60,116 nt of DNA from assembly GCA_014654535.1 (NCBI GenBank), contig BNBA01000028.1, positions 1 to 60,116 on the forward strand, in the 5' to 3' direction. Positions 9,364 to 16,325 of this stretch are shown here, piece after piece. The number at the start of each line of letters is the position of its first letter. Within the stretch, counting starts at the first letter, position 1. The position numbers and the translations under genes were made by a program. The stretch is from Xanthomonas boreopolis (GTDB lineage Bacteria; Pseudomonadota; Gammaproteobacteria; Xanthomonadales; Xanthomonadaceae). The notes below the pieces were generated by a model. It searched no databases. It was not told the origin of the DNA and was given only the letters and a program-made list of their open reading frames with translations.

Positions 9364-10328
9364 AGACCCGCGCACTCGCCACCGCCCTGCTCGCCTCCCT
9401 GGCGATCCCCGCATTCGCCCAGCAGCACGACCAGCACCGGCACGACCACGCGGCGATGCGGCCGCAGGCCAGCGCCGACGACGCCGGACACCCCATGCCC
9501 GCACCGGACGCGGAACACGATCCATCGCAGCATGTCGCGACGAGTCATGGCGCGATGAACCACGACGGCATGGACCATGCGGCCATGGATTCCTTGGACC
9601 ACGCCGCCATGGGCCACGCTTCCGCCACGCCGCGCGAGCCGATCCCGGCCGTGACCGCCGCCGACCGCGCCGCCGCCTTCCCTGCGCTGCACGCGCATGC
9701 CGGCCACGCCCCCGGCCTCAACAGCTACGTGCTGGTCGACCGCCTGGAGGGGTGGAATCGCGATGCCGGCAGCGGCCAGGCCTGGGAAGCCAGCGCCTGG
9801 ATCGGCGGCGACATCGACCGGCTCTGGCTGCGCAGCGAGGGCGAACGCGACAGCGGGCGCACCCACGACTCGGAGCTGGAAGCGCTCTACGGCCATGCGA
9901 TCTCGCCGTGGTGGGACCTGCTCGCCGGCGTCCGCCAGCAGTTCCGCCCCGAGGGCAGCACCTGGGCGGCCCTCGGCGTGCAGGGCATGGCGCCCTACAA
10001 GTTCGAGGTCGCGGCCACCCTCTACTTCGGCAACGGCGGCGACGGCCTGCTGAAACTGGAAGGCGAATACGACGTACTGCTCACCAACCGCCTGATCCTG
10101 CAACCGCGGCTGGAAACCACCTTCGCCCTGGCCGGCGATGCCGGACGCAACGGCGGCGACGTCCTCGAAGCCGGCGTGCGCCTGCGCTACGAAATCGCCC
10201 GCCGCTTTGCCCCCTACATCGGCTGGGAACACGAACGCCGCTTCGGCGACGGCGCCGATGCCGCCCGCGAACACGGCGAGTCCCTGCGCGACAGCCGCTT
10301 TGTCGCCGGTGTACGAGTCTGGTTCTAG
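9360..10328 (+). CDS. copB: Outer-membrane copper resistance protein CopB
   Basis: The 322-residue product has a Sec signal peptide ending AIPAFA-QQ. A long His/Met-rich region follows, with repeats of the type HGAMNHDGMDHAAMDS and HAAMGHA (about residues 22-90). The rest is a beta-barrel domain with alternating strands (LEGWNRDAGSGQAWEASAW, DLLAGVRQQFRP) and a terminal aromatic FVAGVRVWF typical of outer-membrane proteins. It is co-translated with copA through a 4-base overlap. The N-terminal part is where copper is expected to bind. Confidence 0.95.
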   Translation: MKTRALATALLASLAIPAFAQQHDQHRHDHAAMRPQASADDAGHPMPAPDAEHDPSQHVATSHGAMNHDGMDHAAMDSLDHAAMGHASATPREPIPAVTAADRAAAFPALHAHAGHAPGLNSYVLVDRLEGWNRDAGSGQAWEASAWIGGDIDRLWLRSEGERDSGRTHDSELEALYGHAISPWWDLLAGVRQQFRPEGSTWAALGVQGMAPYKFEVAATLYFGNGGDGLLKLEGEYDVLLTNRLILQPRLETTFALAGDAGRNGGDVLEAGVRLRYEIARRFAPYIGWEHERRFGDGADAAREHGESLRDSRFVAGVRVWF

Positions 10329-10381
10329 GCGATGTGGTGAAGCCAAGGCCATTGCAGTTGGTCGTGACTTTGCTTTGGATT

Positions 10382-10417
10382 GGGTAACACCTCCTCGGCG
10401 GCGGCGCGCCAACCTCC
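10382..10417. repeat. Dispersed 36-base element, copy 1
   Basis: The stretch beginning GGTAACACCTCCTCGGCGG and ending GCGCGCCAACCTCC recurs almost unchanged at 59534-59570. Both copies lie a few dozen bases upstream of another hairpin repeat. Its origin is unknown; it is too short to encode a protein and has no strong dyad of its own. Confidence 0.6.
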
Positions 10418-10450
10418 ATGGCCTGCGAATGTCACTGCGGCGCACACTCC

Positions 10451-11455
10451 GCAGAGCGCCGGCCGTTCCCGTCTCCCGTACAGGGGAGAAGGTGCCCCGC
10501 AGGGGCGGATGAGGGTGCGGGCGAAGCCTCGGTAGCTGAACCTTGCGAAGGCTTCAGCCCCGCACCCTCACCCCAACCCCTCTCCCGCATGCGGGAGAGG
10601 GGCTCGATCTCGATCCTTGCCGAGTCCCCAGTCCCGAACCGAGTCCCGGCCTCCGCAGAGCGCCGGCCGTTCCCTTCTCCCGTACACGGGAGAAGGTGCC
10701 CCACAGGGACGGATGAGGGTACGGCGAAGCGTCGTGCAGCTGAACTTTGCGCAGGCTTCGTCCCGCACCCTCACCCCAACCCCTCTCCCGCATGCGGGAG
10801 AGGGGCTCGATCTCGATCCCTGCCGAGTCCTCAGTCCCTAAACCGAGTCCCGGCCTCTGCAGAGCGCCGGCCGTTCCCTTCTCCCGTACACGGGAGAAGG
10901 TGCCCCGCAGGGGCGGATGAGGGTGCGGGCGAAGCCTTGCAGTTGAACCTTGCGCAGGCTTCGCCTCGCACCCTCACCCCAACCCCTCTCCCTCACGCGG
11001 GAGAGGGGCTCGATCTCGATCCTTGCCGGTTCCCCAGTCGCTAAACCGAGTCCCGGCCTCCGCAGAGCGCCGGCCATTCCCTTCTCCCGTACACGGGAGA
11101 AGGTGCCCCGCAGGGGCGGATGAGGGTACGGGCGAAGCCTCGGGCAGCTGAACCTTGCGCAGGCCTCGTCCCGCACCCTCACCCCAACCCCTCTCCCGCG
11201 TGCGGGAGAGGGGCTCGTTCTCGAGCTTTGCCGAGTCCCCAGTCGCTAAACCGAGTCCCGGCCTCTGCAGAGCGCCGGCCGTTCCCTTCTCCCGTACACG
11301 GGAGAAGGTGCCCCGCAGGGGCGGATGAGGGTACGGGCGAAGCCTCGGGCAGCTGAACTTTTGAAGGCTTCGCCCCGCACCCTCATCCCTCTCCCGCACG
11401 CGGGAGAGAGGCTCGATCTCGAACTTTGCCGAGTCCCAGTTCCCCGGCCTCCACA
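10451..11455. repeat. Tandem array of five ~204-bp double-hairpin repeats
   Basis: Units begin with GCAGAGCGCCGGCC at 10451, 10655, 10859, 11062 and 11267, giving spacings of 204, 204, 203 and 205 bases. Every unit has the same order. First comes a 22-base palindrome of the form CTTCTCCCGTACACGGGAGAAG, then GTGCCCCGCAGGGGCGGATGA, then GCGAAGCCT and a short variable stretch. A second palindrome, CCTCTCCCGCATGCGGGAGAGG, follows, then GATCTCGATC and a CCGAGTCCCAGT tail. The copies differ by scattered substitutions and small indels, mainly in the linker after GCGAAGC. Because the period is divisible by three, several frames stay open across the array; these translations are repeat read-through and not proteins. 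The whole gap from copB to 11459 holds no gene. Confidence 0.92.
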
Positions 11456-11458
11456 CGC

Positions 11459-11932
11459 TCAACTCACAGGAGAAGACCCCAGGACCAGCGGCCCCGGCAC
11501 CTTGCGCAGCTGCCGCAGCACCAATACCAACTGCCGATAACTACGCGCGAGCATGCCGTAGAACGACGATGTCTCCCGCCCACTGTGCTCGGCCACCTCG
11601 TGGTAGGCCCCTCGCCCCAGCTCGATGAAATAATCCACGCTGACCCGCCGCCGCTGCGCCAGCGCCGGGAACATTCCCGCGATCAGCAGGCACTCGTCGC
11701 CCACTCGCTGCAAGCACTCGTTGCGCCACTGCCCCGCCTGCGCATGCGCATGCAACCAGGCCAGCGCCTGCGTGTGCGACAGCAGTTCCCCCTCGCGCTG
11801 GTAGCGCAACAGCACGAACACCAGGTGCGCCTCGCGCCACTCGTCGAGCCGCTGGCCGGCGCGCTCGCCGGCCTCCTGCACCAGGGCCTGCCACAGCTCG
11901 GCCGGTGCGCCGTTCCTGAAAGCCTCGCTCAT
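11459..11932 (-). CDS. Conserved hypothetical protein, alpha-helical
   Basis: The 157-residue product starts MSEAFRNGAPAELWQALVQEA. The ATG is preceded by GGAGGTGATC (minus strand), a near-perfect ribosome-binding site, which rules out the longer upstream frame. It is predicted to be soluble and helix-rich, with many Trp, Arg and Gln residues (RVGDECLLIAGMFPALAQRR, YRQLVLVLRQLR) and no signal peptide. I do not recognise the family. It sits alone, divergent from gloA, with its 3' end almost touching the repeat array (the stop is about 4 bases from the last unit). Confidence 0.7.
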   Translation of the reverse strand: MSEAFRNGAPAELWQALVQEAGERAGQRLDEWREAHLVFVLLRYQREGELLSHTQALAWLHAHAQAGQWRNECLQRVGDECLLIAGMFPALAQRRRVSVDYFIELGRGAYHEVAEHSGRETSSFYGMLARSYRQLVLVLRQLRKVPGPLVLGSSPVS

Positions 11933-12075
11933 GCGATCACCTCCATCGACGAAAGACCACGCCTTCTGTTCTACATCAAACCGCGACCGCCGGCTCCCGT
12001 AAAATCGGCAAGACCGCACGGGCCCCGTGCCCTCCCTGCCATGCCTTCCGGCAACCTCCCACCAAGGACCGCGCA

Positions 12076-12603
12076 ATGACCTTGCAATCCCTCCAGCAAC
12101 AACCCGGCGTCGCCGCCCGGCCGCCTGCCGAGACCGCCGGCTTCGTCTTCAACCACACCATGCTGCGCGTGAAGGACAGCGTGAAATCGCTGGACTTCTA
12201 TACCCGCGTGCTCGGTTTCCGCCTGATCGACCGGCGCGACTTCCCCGAGGCGGCGTTCAGCCTGTATTTCCTCGCCCTGCTGCCCGAGACCGTGCAGGTC
12301 CCCGAGGACGACGCGCAGCGCCGCGTGTGGATGGCCGGCATCCCCGGCGTGCTCGAGCTGACCCACAACCACGGCACCGAGCAGCAGGACGGGCCGGTCT
12401 ACCACGACGGCAATTCCGATCCGCGCGGCTTCGGCCACATCTGCGTGTCGGTGCCGGACCTGCAGGCCGCCTGCGCGCGCTTCGACGCGCTGGAAGTGCC
12501 CTACCAGAAGCGCCTGAGCGACGGCCGCATGAAGAACATCGCCTTCATCAAGGATCCGGACGGCTACTGGGTAGAGATCATCTCGAACACCTCGCGCGAC
12601 TGA
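12076..12603 (+). CDS. gloA: Lactoylglutathione lyase (glyoxalase I)
   Basis: GloA converts the methylglyoxal-glutathione hemithioacetal to S-lactoylglutathione in the cytoplasm. The 175-residue protein has the four metal ligands of the vicinal oxygen chelate fold: H27 in FNHTMLRVKD, E94 in GVLELTHNHG, H121 in FGHICVSVPD and E167 in YWVEII. The slightly long N-terminus and the insertion around residues 75-90 are typical of the 170-180-residue class, often zinc-dependent. It is followed 76 bases later by another VOC protein. Confidence 0.95.
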   Translation: MTLQSLQQQPGVAARPPAETAGFVFNHTMLRVKDSVKSLDFYTRVLGFRLIDRRDFPEAAFSLYFLALLPETVQVPEDDAQRRVWMAGIPGVLELTHNHGTEQQDGPVYHDGNSDPRGFGHICVSVPDLQAACARFDALEVPYQKRLSDGRMKNIAFIKDPDGYWVEIISNTSRD

Positions 12604-12679
12604 ACCCGGGCGGGCCGGTCACGCGGACCCGCGGCCCGAGGTGGTATAGGTGCTCTCCTCACGACAACGAGGAGGGCGC

Positions 12680-13108
12680 ATGGAAACCATGGAACTGCAT
12701 CGCAGGCGGCTGATCGACCACCTGCAACTGGTGGTGAGGGACCTGCCCGCCAGCCGCCGCTTCTACCAGGCGGTGTTCGACGTGATCGGCATCCCGATCG
12801 CCGGCGAGGGCGACAACTACTTCTGGGCCGACGAGCTGTTCGTCTCCAGCGCCGACAGCAAGGACGCCCAGGGCGAGCTCACCGGGCGCCATCACCTGGC
12901 CTTCCAGGCCCGCGACCGCGCCACCGTCGACGCCTTCCACAAGGCCGCGCTCGCCGCCGGCGGCCGCGACAACGGCGCGCCCGGCGAGCGCGACTACCAT
13001 CCCGGCTATTACGCCGCGTTCGCGCTCGACCCGGACGGCAACAACATCGAGGTCGTGTACCACGGCCCGGCCAGTTACAGCGCCGATTCGGTGAAGGTCA
13101 CGTTCTGA
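12680..13108 (+). CDS. VOC-family protein (glyoxalase/dioxygenase superfamily)
   Basis: The 142-residue product has two beta-alpha-beta-beta-beta modules: IDHLQLVVRDLPASRRFYQA at the start and HHLAFQARDR...YAAFALDPDGNNIEVVYHG later. Candidate metal ligands are the His of IDHLQL, the His of GRHHLAF and the Glu of NNIEVV. The ATG at 12680 has a GAGGAGG site just upstream; an earlier in-frame ATG was rejected. The substrate cannot be read from the sequence. Proteins of this type include uncharacterised lyases and antibiotic-binding proteins. It probably shares no operon with gloA beyond proximity. Confidence 0.85.
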   Translation: METMELHRRRLIDHLQLVVRDLPASRRFYQAVFDVIGIPIAGEGDNYFWADELFVSSADSKDAQGELTGRHHLAFQARDRATVDAFHKAALAAGGRDNGAPGERDYHPGYYAAFALDPDGNNIEVVYHGPASYSADSVKVTF

Positions 13109-13129
13109 ACCGGCGCGCCCTGGCGCGAC

Positions 13130-13152
13130 GAAGCCGGGCAATGCCCGGCTTC
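13130..13152. terminator. Hairpin between convergent genes
   Basis: A perfect 10-bp stem, GAAGCCGGGC / GCCCGGCTTC, with an AAT loop is followed by CTTCC on the plus strand. It lies in the 67-base gap between the convergent VOC and CBS genes, so it probably serves as a terminator for the plus-strand gene and perhaps both. The T-tract is weak. Confidence 0.6.
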
Positions 13153-13175
13153 CTTCCGCGGTCCCGCGCCGGCGG

Positions 13176-13607
13176 TCAGTGCGCGGCCATGTAGATGTCC
13201 TGCAGGACCGCCTTCTCCAGTTCGAGCTCGCCCAACAGGTTCTTCACGATATCGCCCAGGCTGAGGATGCCGACCAGCTTGGAACCTTCGGTGACCATCA
13301 GGTGGCGGCGCCGCGAATACGTCATCAGCGACATCGCCTGCTTGAGGGTCGCCTCCGGCGCGATGCCTTCCAGGCCGGTCGAGGGCAGCGTGGAGATCAC
13401 GCGCCGGCCCGCCTGCGGACCGTCCTCGGCGAGGACCCGCACGATGTCCTTCTCCGAGATGATGCCGACCGGGGCACCGTCCTTCGTCACCACCAGGGCG
13501 GCGATCCGGTTCGCGCTCATCTTGTGCGCGGCCGCACCGATCGTGTCTTCCGCGTCGATGGTGATGACGGCTTCTTTCTTCGATTGCAGGAGTTCGCGGA
13601 CGTTCAT
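13176..13607 (-). CDS. CBS-domain protein (two tandem CBS motifs)
   Basis: The 143-residue protein consists of two CBS domains forming one Bateman module. The first is around VITIDAEDTIGAAAHKM...APVGIISEKDIVRVL and the second around TLKQAMSLMTYSRRRHLMV...KLVGILSLGDIVK. Such small stand-alone proteins bind adenine nucleotides and act as energy sensors or regulators of partner proteins; that is family knowledge. The ATG at 13605-13607 follows AGGAAACA at good spacing and beats an upstream ATG at 13640. Its long 5' region (to 14117) contains phased direct repeats. Confidence 0.9.
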   Translation of the reverse strand: MNVRELLQSKKEAVITIDAEDTIGAAAHKMSANRIAALVVTKDGAPVGIISEKDIVRVLAEDGPQAGRRVISTLPSTGLEGIAPEATLKQAMSLMTYSRRRHLMVTEGSKLVGILSLGDIVKNLLGELELEKAVLQDIYMAAH

Positions 13608-14117
13608 TCTTGTTTCCTGATTGCAGATCACTGAAGTCAAAGAAGTGTGCTCTGCCGATACTCGCCCTGTGGGGGAAAAGATCCTTCAGCGCACGCCTGG
13701 CGTACGGGCTTGCCGCTGGCGACCATCGGCAGGCCGGGTACCGCATCGAACGGGCCGCTTGCCGGCCGCATCCCGTTCCCGTCCGGCTCGATTCTACGAC
13801 TGCCCCGGATGGCCACTACCGGCATCCGTGGGACGGTTCGTCGTGGAACCGGCAGGGATCCAGAGAATCGCACCCGCATGGAAACTACCGCTGAATGCCC
13901 ATGGCGAACGACCCGGGCGCGGGCATGGGCATGGGCATGGGCATCGAGCTATAACGTTTTGATAACGACCGATAACGGAATGCCGATCAGCGCATGCTGG
14001 ACTACAGCCTCAGGTGACGGGCTTCGGGCATGCATATGGGCCGGATTGGCGCACCCGGAGTCAAGTTCCTCCTGTTGCGGAGCGTTGACGGGGATGGCGC
14101 GGAAGTCCGGCAACGGG
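13608..14117. other. 510-base gene-free gap with simple and phased repeats
   Basis: No coding region is supported here. It contains a perfect (GGGCAT)4 run at 13921-13944. Three ATAACG words follow at 13951, 13962 and 13972 (the latter two within GATAACG), one helical turn apart. The only A+T-rich patch (about 13947-13982) coincides with these words. Both flanking genes are on the minus strand, so this is the upstream region of the CBS gene. Confidence 0.5.
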
Positions 14118-14462
14118 TTACAGCATCGTGCGGTTGAAATAGGTGGCCTTCTCGAACTCGGCGATGTTCGCCGCGATGCGAGGCACCTGCGGGAACAGTT
14201 CGGAAAGTTCGCCGACAATGACCCGAGACAGGTTCGCGCGTTGCTCGAGACTGCGCCCTTGCATGATCCAGGAGAAGACATGGACGAAATCCTCGCGCAC
14301 GCCGCCGGCCGCGTGGATCGCGTAGGGATTGACTCTGATCTTGATGTCGGATTCCTCAAACAACCCGGTCGCATTGATGGTGTTGTGCAAGCGCATGATG
14401 ATCTCTTCTTCGTCTTGGTGGCGAAGAAGCCCCATGGCACAGTCGACGACGAAATGAGGCAT
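14118..14462 (-). CDS. 5-carboxymethyl-2-hydroxymuconate isomerase family protein (CHMI, tautomerase-like)
   Basis: The 114-residue product starts MPHFVVDCAMGLL; after Met removal the N-terminal proline would be the catalytic base, as in CHMI and other tautomerases. Other family blocks are present: IKIRVNPYAIHAAGG and FVHVFSWIMQGRSLEQRANL. CHMI acts in the homoprotocatechuate meta-cleavage pathway, but no other gene of that pathway is in the window, so the real substrate is open. The start was set at the ATG giving Pro-2; six extra upstream residues were rejected. Confidence 0.88.
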   Translation of the reverse strand: MPHFVVDCAMGLLRHQDEEEIIMRLHNTINATGLFEESDIKIRVNPYAIHAAGGVREDFVHVFSWIMQGRSLEQRANLSRVIVGELSELFPQVPRIAANIAEFEKATYFNRTML

Positions 14463-14504
14463 GGCGTCTCCAGCGGGCAATGAGCAATCTCGTGGGCACG
14501 CGCC

Positions 14505-14999
14505 TCAGTCCAGCCTGCGCCACACCGAGAGCGGAATGCTGCCGTCCTCGCGCGGCGGCACTTGATAGTTCAATTCCGAACCGTGGAGCCTGTAGCGGCG
14601 CTTCTGCACCGTGCCTTCCCAGTTGGGGAAGGACGAGCCTTCAATCGAGAAAACGAGCAGCCCCTGCCTGTCGTCGATTTCCACCGTGCCGTAGTGGGTG
14701 CTGCTGCCCATCACGGCGGACCTGAGTTCGTCGGCGCTGCCATCGGCCTTGCTGTCGCTGGCGAAACGCCGGCGTTCTGACTTGAAGATCTGCAGCGAAT
14801 ACCGCCCCTTGGCGTCGACGACGAGCCTGCCCTTCGGGCTCTCACCGTAATCCCGGACTGTCGTGCCATCCGGCAGGATCTTGTCTGCGGCAACCAGGGT
14901 CCATGTTCCTTGCAGAGGGGACGGGGGGACCGCTTCGACGGTATCGCGTGTCGCCAGCCCGGCAAGCATCGCGATCAGCATGCCGCTCAGGTGTTTCAT
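14505..14999 (-). CDS. Secreted lipocalin-like domain protein
   Basis: The 164-residue product begins MKHLSGMLIAMLAGLATRD, a Sec signal peptide, followed by LQGTWTLVAADKILPDGT and DYGESPKGRLVVDAKGRYSLQI. This matches the lipocalin-like_5 type domain found in proteins of unknown function. A GGGAG ribosome-binding site precedes the chosen ATG. It is divergent from the LysR gene, with 100 bases between them holding a palindromic candidate operator, so it is a plausible LysR target. It may be co-transcribed with the downstream CHMI gene (42-base gap). Confidence 0.8.
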   Translation of the reverse strand: MKHLSGMLIAMLAGLATRDTVEAVPPSPLQGTWTLVAADKILPDGTTVRDYGESPKGRLVVDAKGRYSLQIFKSERRRFASDSKADGSADELRSAVMGSSTHYGTVEIDDRQGLLVFSIEGSSFPNWEGTVQKRRYRLHGSELNYQVPPREDGSIPLSVWRRLD

Positions 15000-15067
15000 T
15001 GTCGCGCTCCCGGATGGAATGACCGGATGCCAGCGTAAGCCCGTTGCATGATTAAATAAACGCATCT

Positions 15068-15081
15068 ATAGATATATCTAT
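15068..15081. promoter_or_regulatory. Candidate LysR operator (perfect 14-bp palindrome)
   Basis: ATAGATATATCTAT is a perfect palindrome and contains the T-N11-A spacing expected of LysR-type regulator boxes. It lies in the A+T-rich 100-base gap between the divergent lipocalin-like gene and the LysR gene, in a window that is otherwise very G+C-rich. Binding is inferred from position and symmetry only. Confidence 0.55.
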
Positions 15082-15099
15082 CATTTCAAAAACGAATTA

Positions 15100-15945
15100 A
15101 TGCATATGAAGGCGATGGACATCGATGCGGTAAAGGCCTTCGTACTCGCGGCCGACCTGCAAAGCTTCACCCGGGCGGCCGACGTGCTGGGCATGACCCA
15201 ATCCGCGATCAGCCTCAGGCTGCGCCGGCTGGAAGAACAGCTGGGTCGGCGCCTGCTGGAACGCACGCCACGGCACGTTCGCCTGTCAACCGAAGGGCTG
15301 GCCTTCCTGGGGATGGCGCGCGAACTGATTTCGACCCATGACCGCGCAGCGGCGGCCTTCGAGGTGGAGCAGCGCCGGCTGGCGATAGGCATCAACCAGC
15401 AACTGGTCGGCGGCGAATTCCCGTCGCTGCTGAGGCGCATGCGCGACCACGATCCGAATCTGCTGGTCGAGATGCGCGTGGCGGGCACGTCCGACCTGAT
15501 GCAGGCGTATGAACAGGGCGAGTTGGACGCGGTGCTGGTGCTGCGACCGGACGACCGCCGCAAGCGGGGGAAGGCGGTGTTCGTCGAGTCCTTTTCGTGG
15601 TTCGCCGCAGTGGGCTGGGAACCACGCGCCGGGCAGCCATTACCGCTGGCGACTCAGGGCGAGGCGTGTCGGGTACGCGCCGCCGCAGTCGGCGCGCTCG
15701 ACAAGGCGGGCATCGCATGGCGCGAGGTCTTCATCGGCAAGGGAGCCGCAATCCTGGGCGCGGCCGCCGCGGGTGGGCTGGCCGTGGCGGTAATGGCGAA
15801 ACGCGCCGCGCCGTCCGGCACCCTCGACATCACAGGAAGCCTCTCGCTGCCACGCATCCCCGCGCAGGACGTGATGCTCTACAGCACGCTCAGCGACCGC
15901 CGTTCGCGGGAAGCGTTACGGGCGCTGACGCTGGCGTTCCAATGA
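15100..15945 (+). CDS. LysR-family transcriptional regulator
   Basis: An N-terminal winged helix-turn-helix is clear (AVKAFVLAADLQSFTRAADV, then LGMTQSAISLRLRRLEEQLG and LLERTPRHVRLSTEG). A substrate-binding domain follows, containing INQQLVGGEFPSLLRRMRD and GELDAVLVLRPD. The total of about 281 residues is slightly short for the family. Start codons are possible at 15100, 15106 or 15115; the last gives the commonest LysR N-terminus (MDIDAVKAF), but none has a well-spaced Shine-Dalgarno. LysR proteins typically control the divergent neighbour, here the lipocalin-like/CHMI pair, and themselves. Confidence 0.93.
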   Translation: MHMKAMDIDAVKAFVLAADLQSFTRAADVLGMTQSAISLRLRRLEEQLGRRLLERTPRHVRLSTEGLAFLGMARELISTHDRAAAAFEVEQRRLAIGINQQLVGGEFPSLLRRMRDHDPNLLVEMRVAGTSDLMQAYEQGELDAVLVLRPDDRRKRGKAVFVESFSWFAAVGWEPRAGQPLPLATQGEACRVRAAAVGALDKAGIAWREVFIGKGAAILGAAAAGGLAVAVMAKRAAPSGTLDITGSLSLPRIPAQDVMLYSTLSDRRSREALRALTLAFQ

Positions 15946-16044
15946 TGGACTTCGTGGCCTCAGGCGGGAGCAACCGAATCAGTGCCGAAGGCCGGCCGCC
16001 TATTCCCCAGCGCCGCCCGCCATGGGTCGTAAGCAGCCGATTGA

Positions 16045-16319
16045 TGGCCAGGCAAGCTGCACGCTGATAAGGCCTACGACATCGACCGTTGCCGCCATCA
16101 CCTCAAGGAGCGGGGCATCACGCCACGCATCGCTCGCAAGGGGACCGAGCGCAACGACCGCCTGGGCGCTGTCGCTGGGTCGTGGAACGCGCTCACGCTT
16201 GGTTCGCAGGCATGGGCAAGCTGCGCATCCGATTCAAAACTCGAATCGACATCCATCTGGCGTGGCTGCCGCTTGCCTGCCCGATCATCTGCCTACGACT
16301 TCTTCCTGAGTTTTGTTAG
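16045..16319 (+). pseudogene. IS5-family transposase remnant, frameshifted
   Basis: One frame from 16045 reads PGKLHADKAYDIDRCRHHLK then ERGITPRIARKGTERNDRLG. The next block, RWVVERAHAWFAGMGKLRIRF, continues in another frame and runs to a TAG at 16317-16319 after LLPEFC. D-K-A-Y-D, A-R-K-G and R-W-V-V-E-R-x-x-x-W form the C-terminal half of an IS5-type DDE transposase. The frame change lies near 16175. The N-terminal half and terminal repeats are not recognisable. The stop is 6 bases from the end of convergent glmS. Confidence 0.82.
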
Positions 16320-16325
16320 CCGCTC

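Noticed and set aside
10451-11455. CRISPR array
   Set aside because: The units are ~204 bases with conserved linkers rather than short repeats separated by unique spacers, and no cas genes are present.
10418-11462. Several long overlapping frames on both strands across 10.4-11.5 kb
   Set aside because: They read through the 204-bp repeat, whose period is divisible by three. Their translations are tandem copies of hairpin DNA, with no known domain.
13647-14483. Plus-strand frame of 278 codons across the CBS upstream gap
   Set aside because: It is the antisense of the CHMI gene in its second half and crosses the GGGCAT repeat; no family similarity and no ribosome site.
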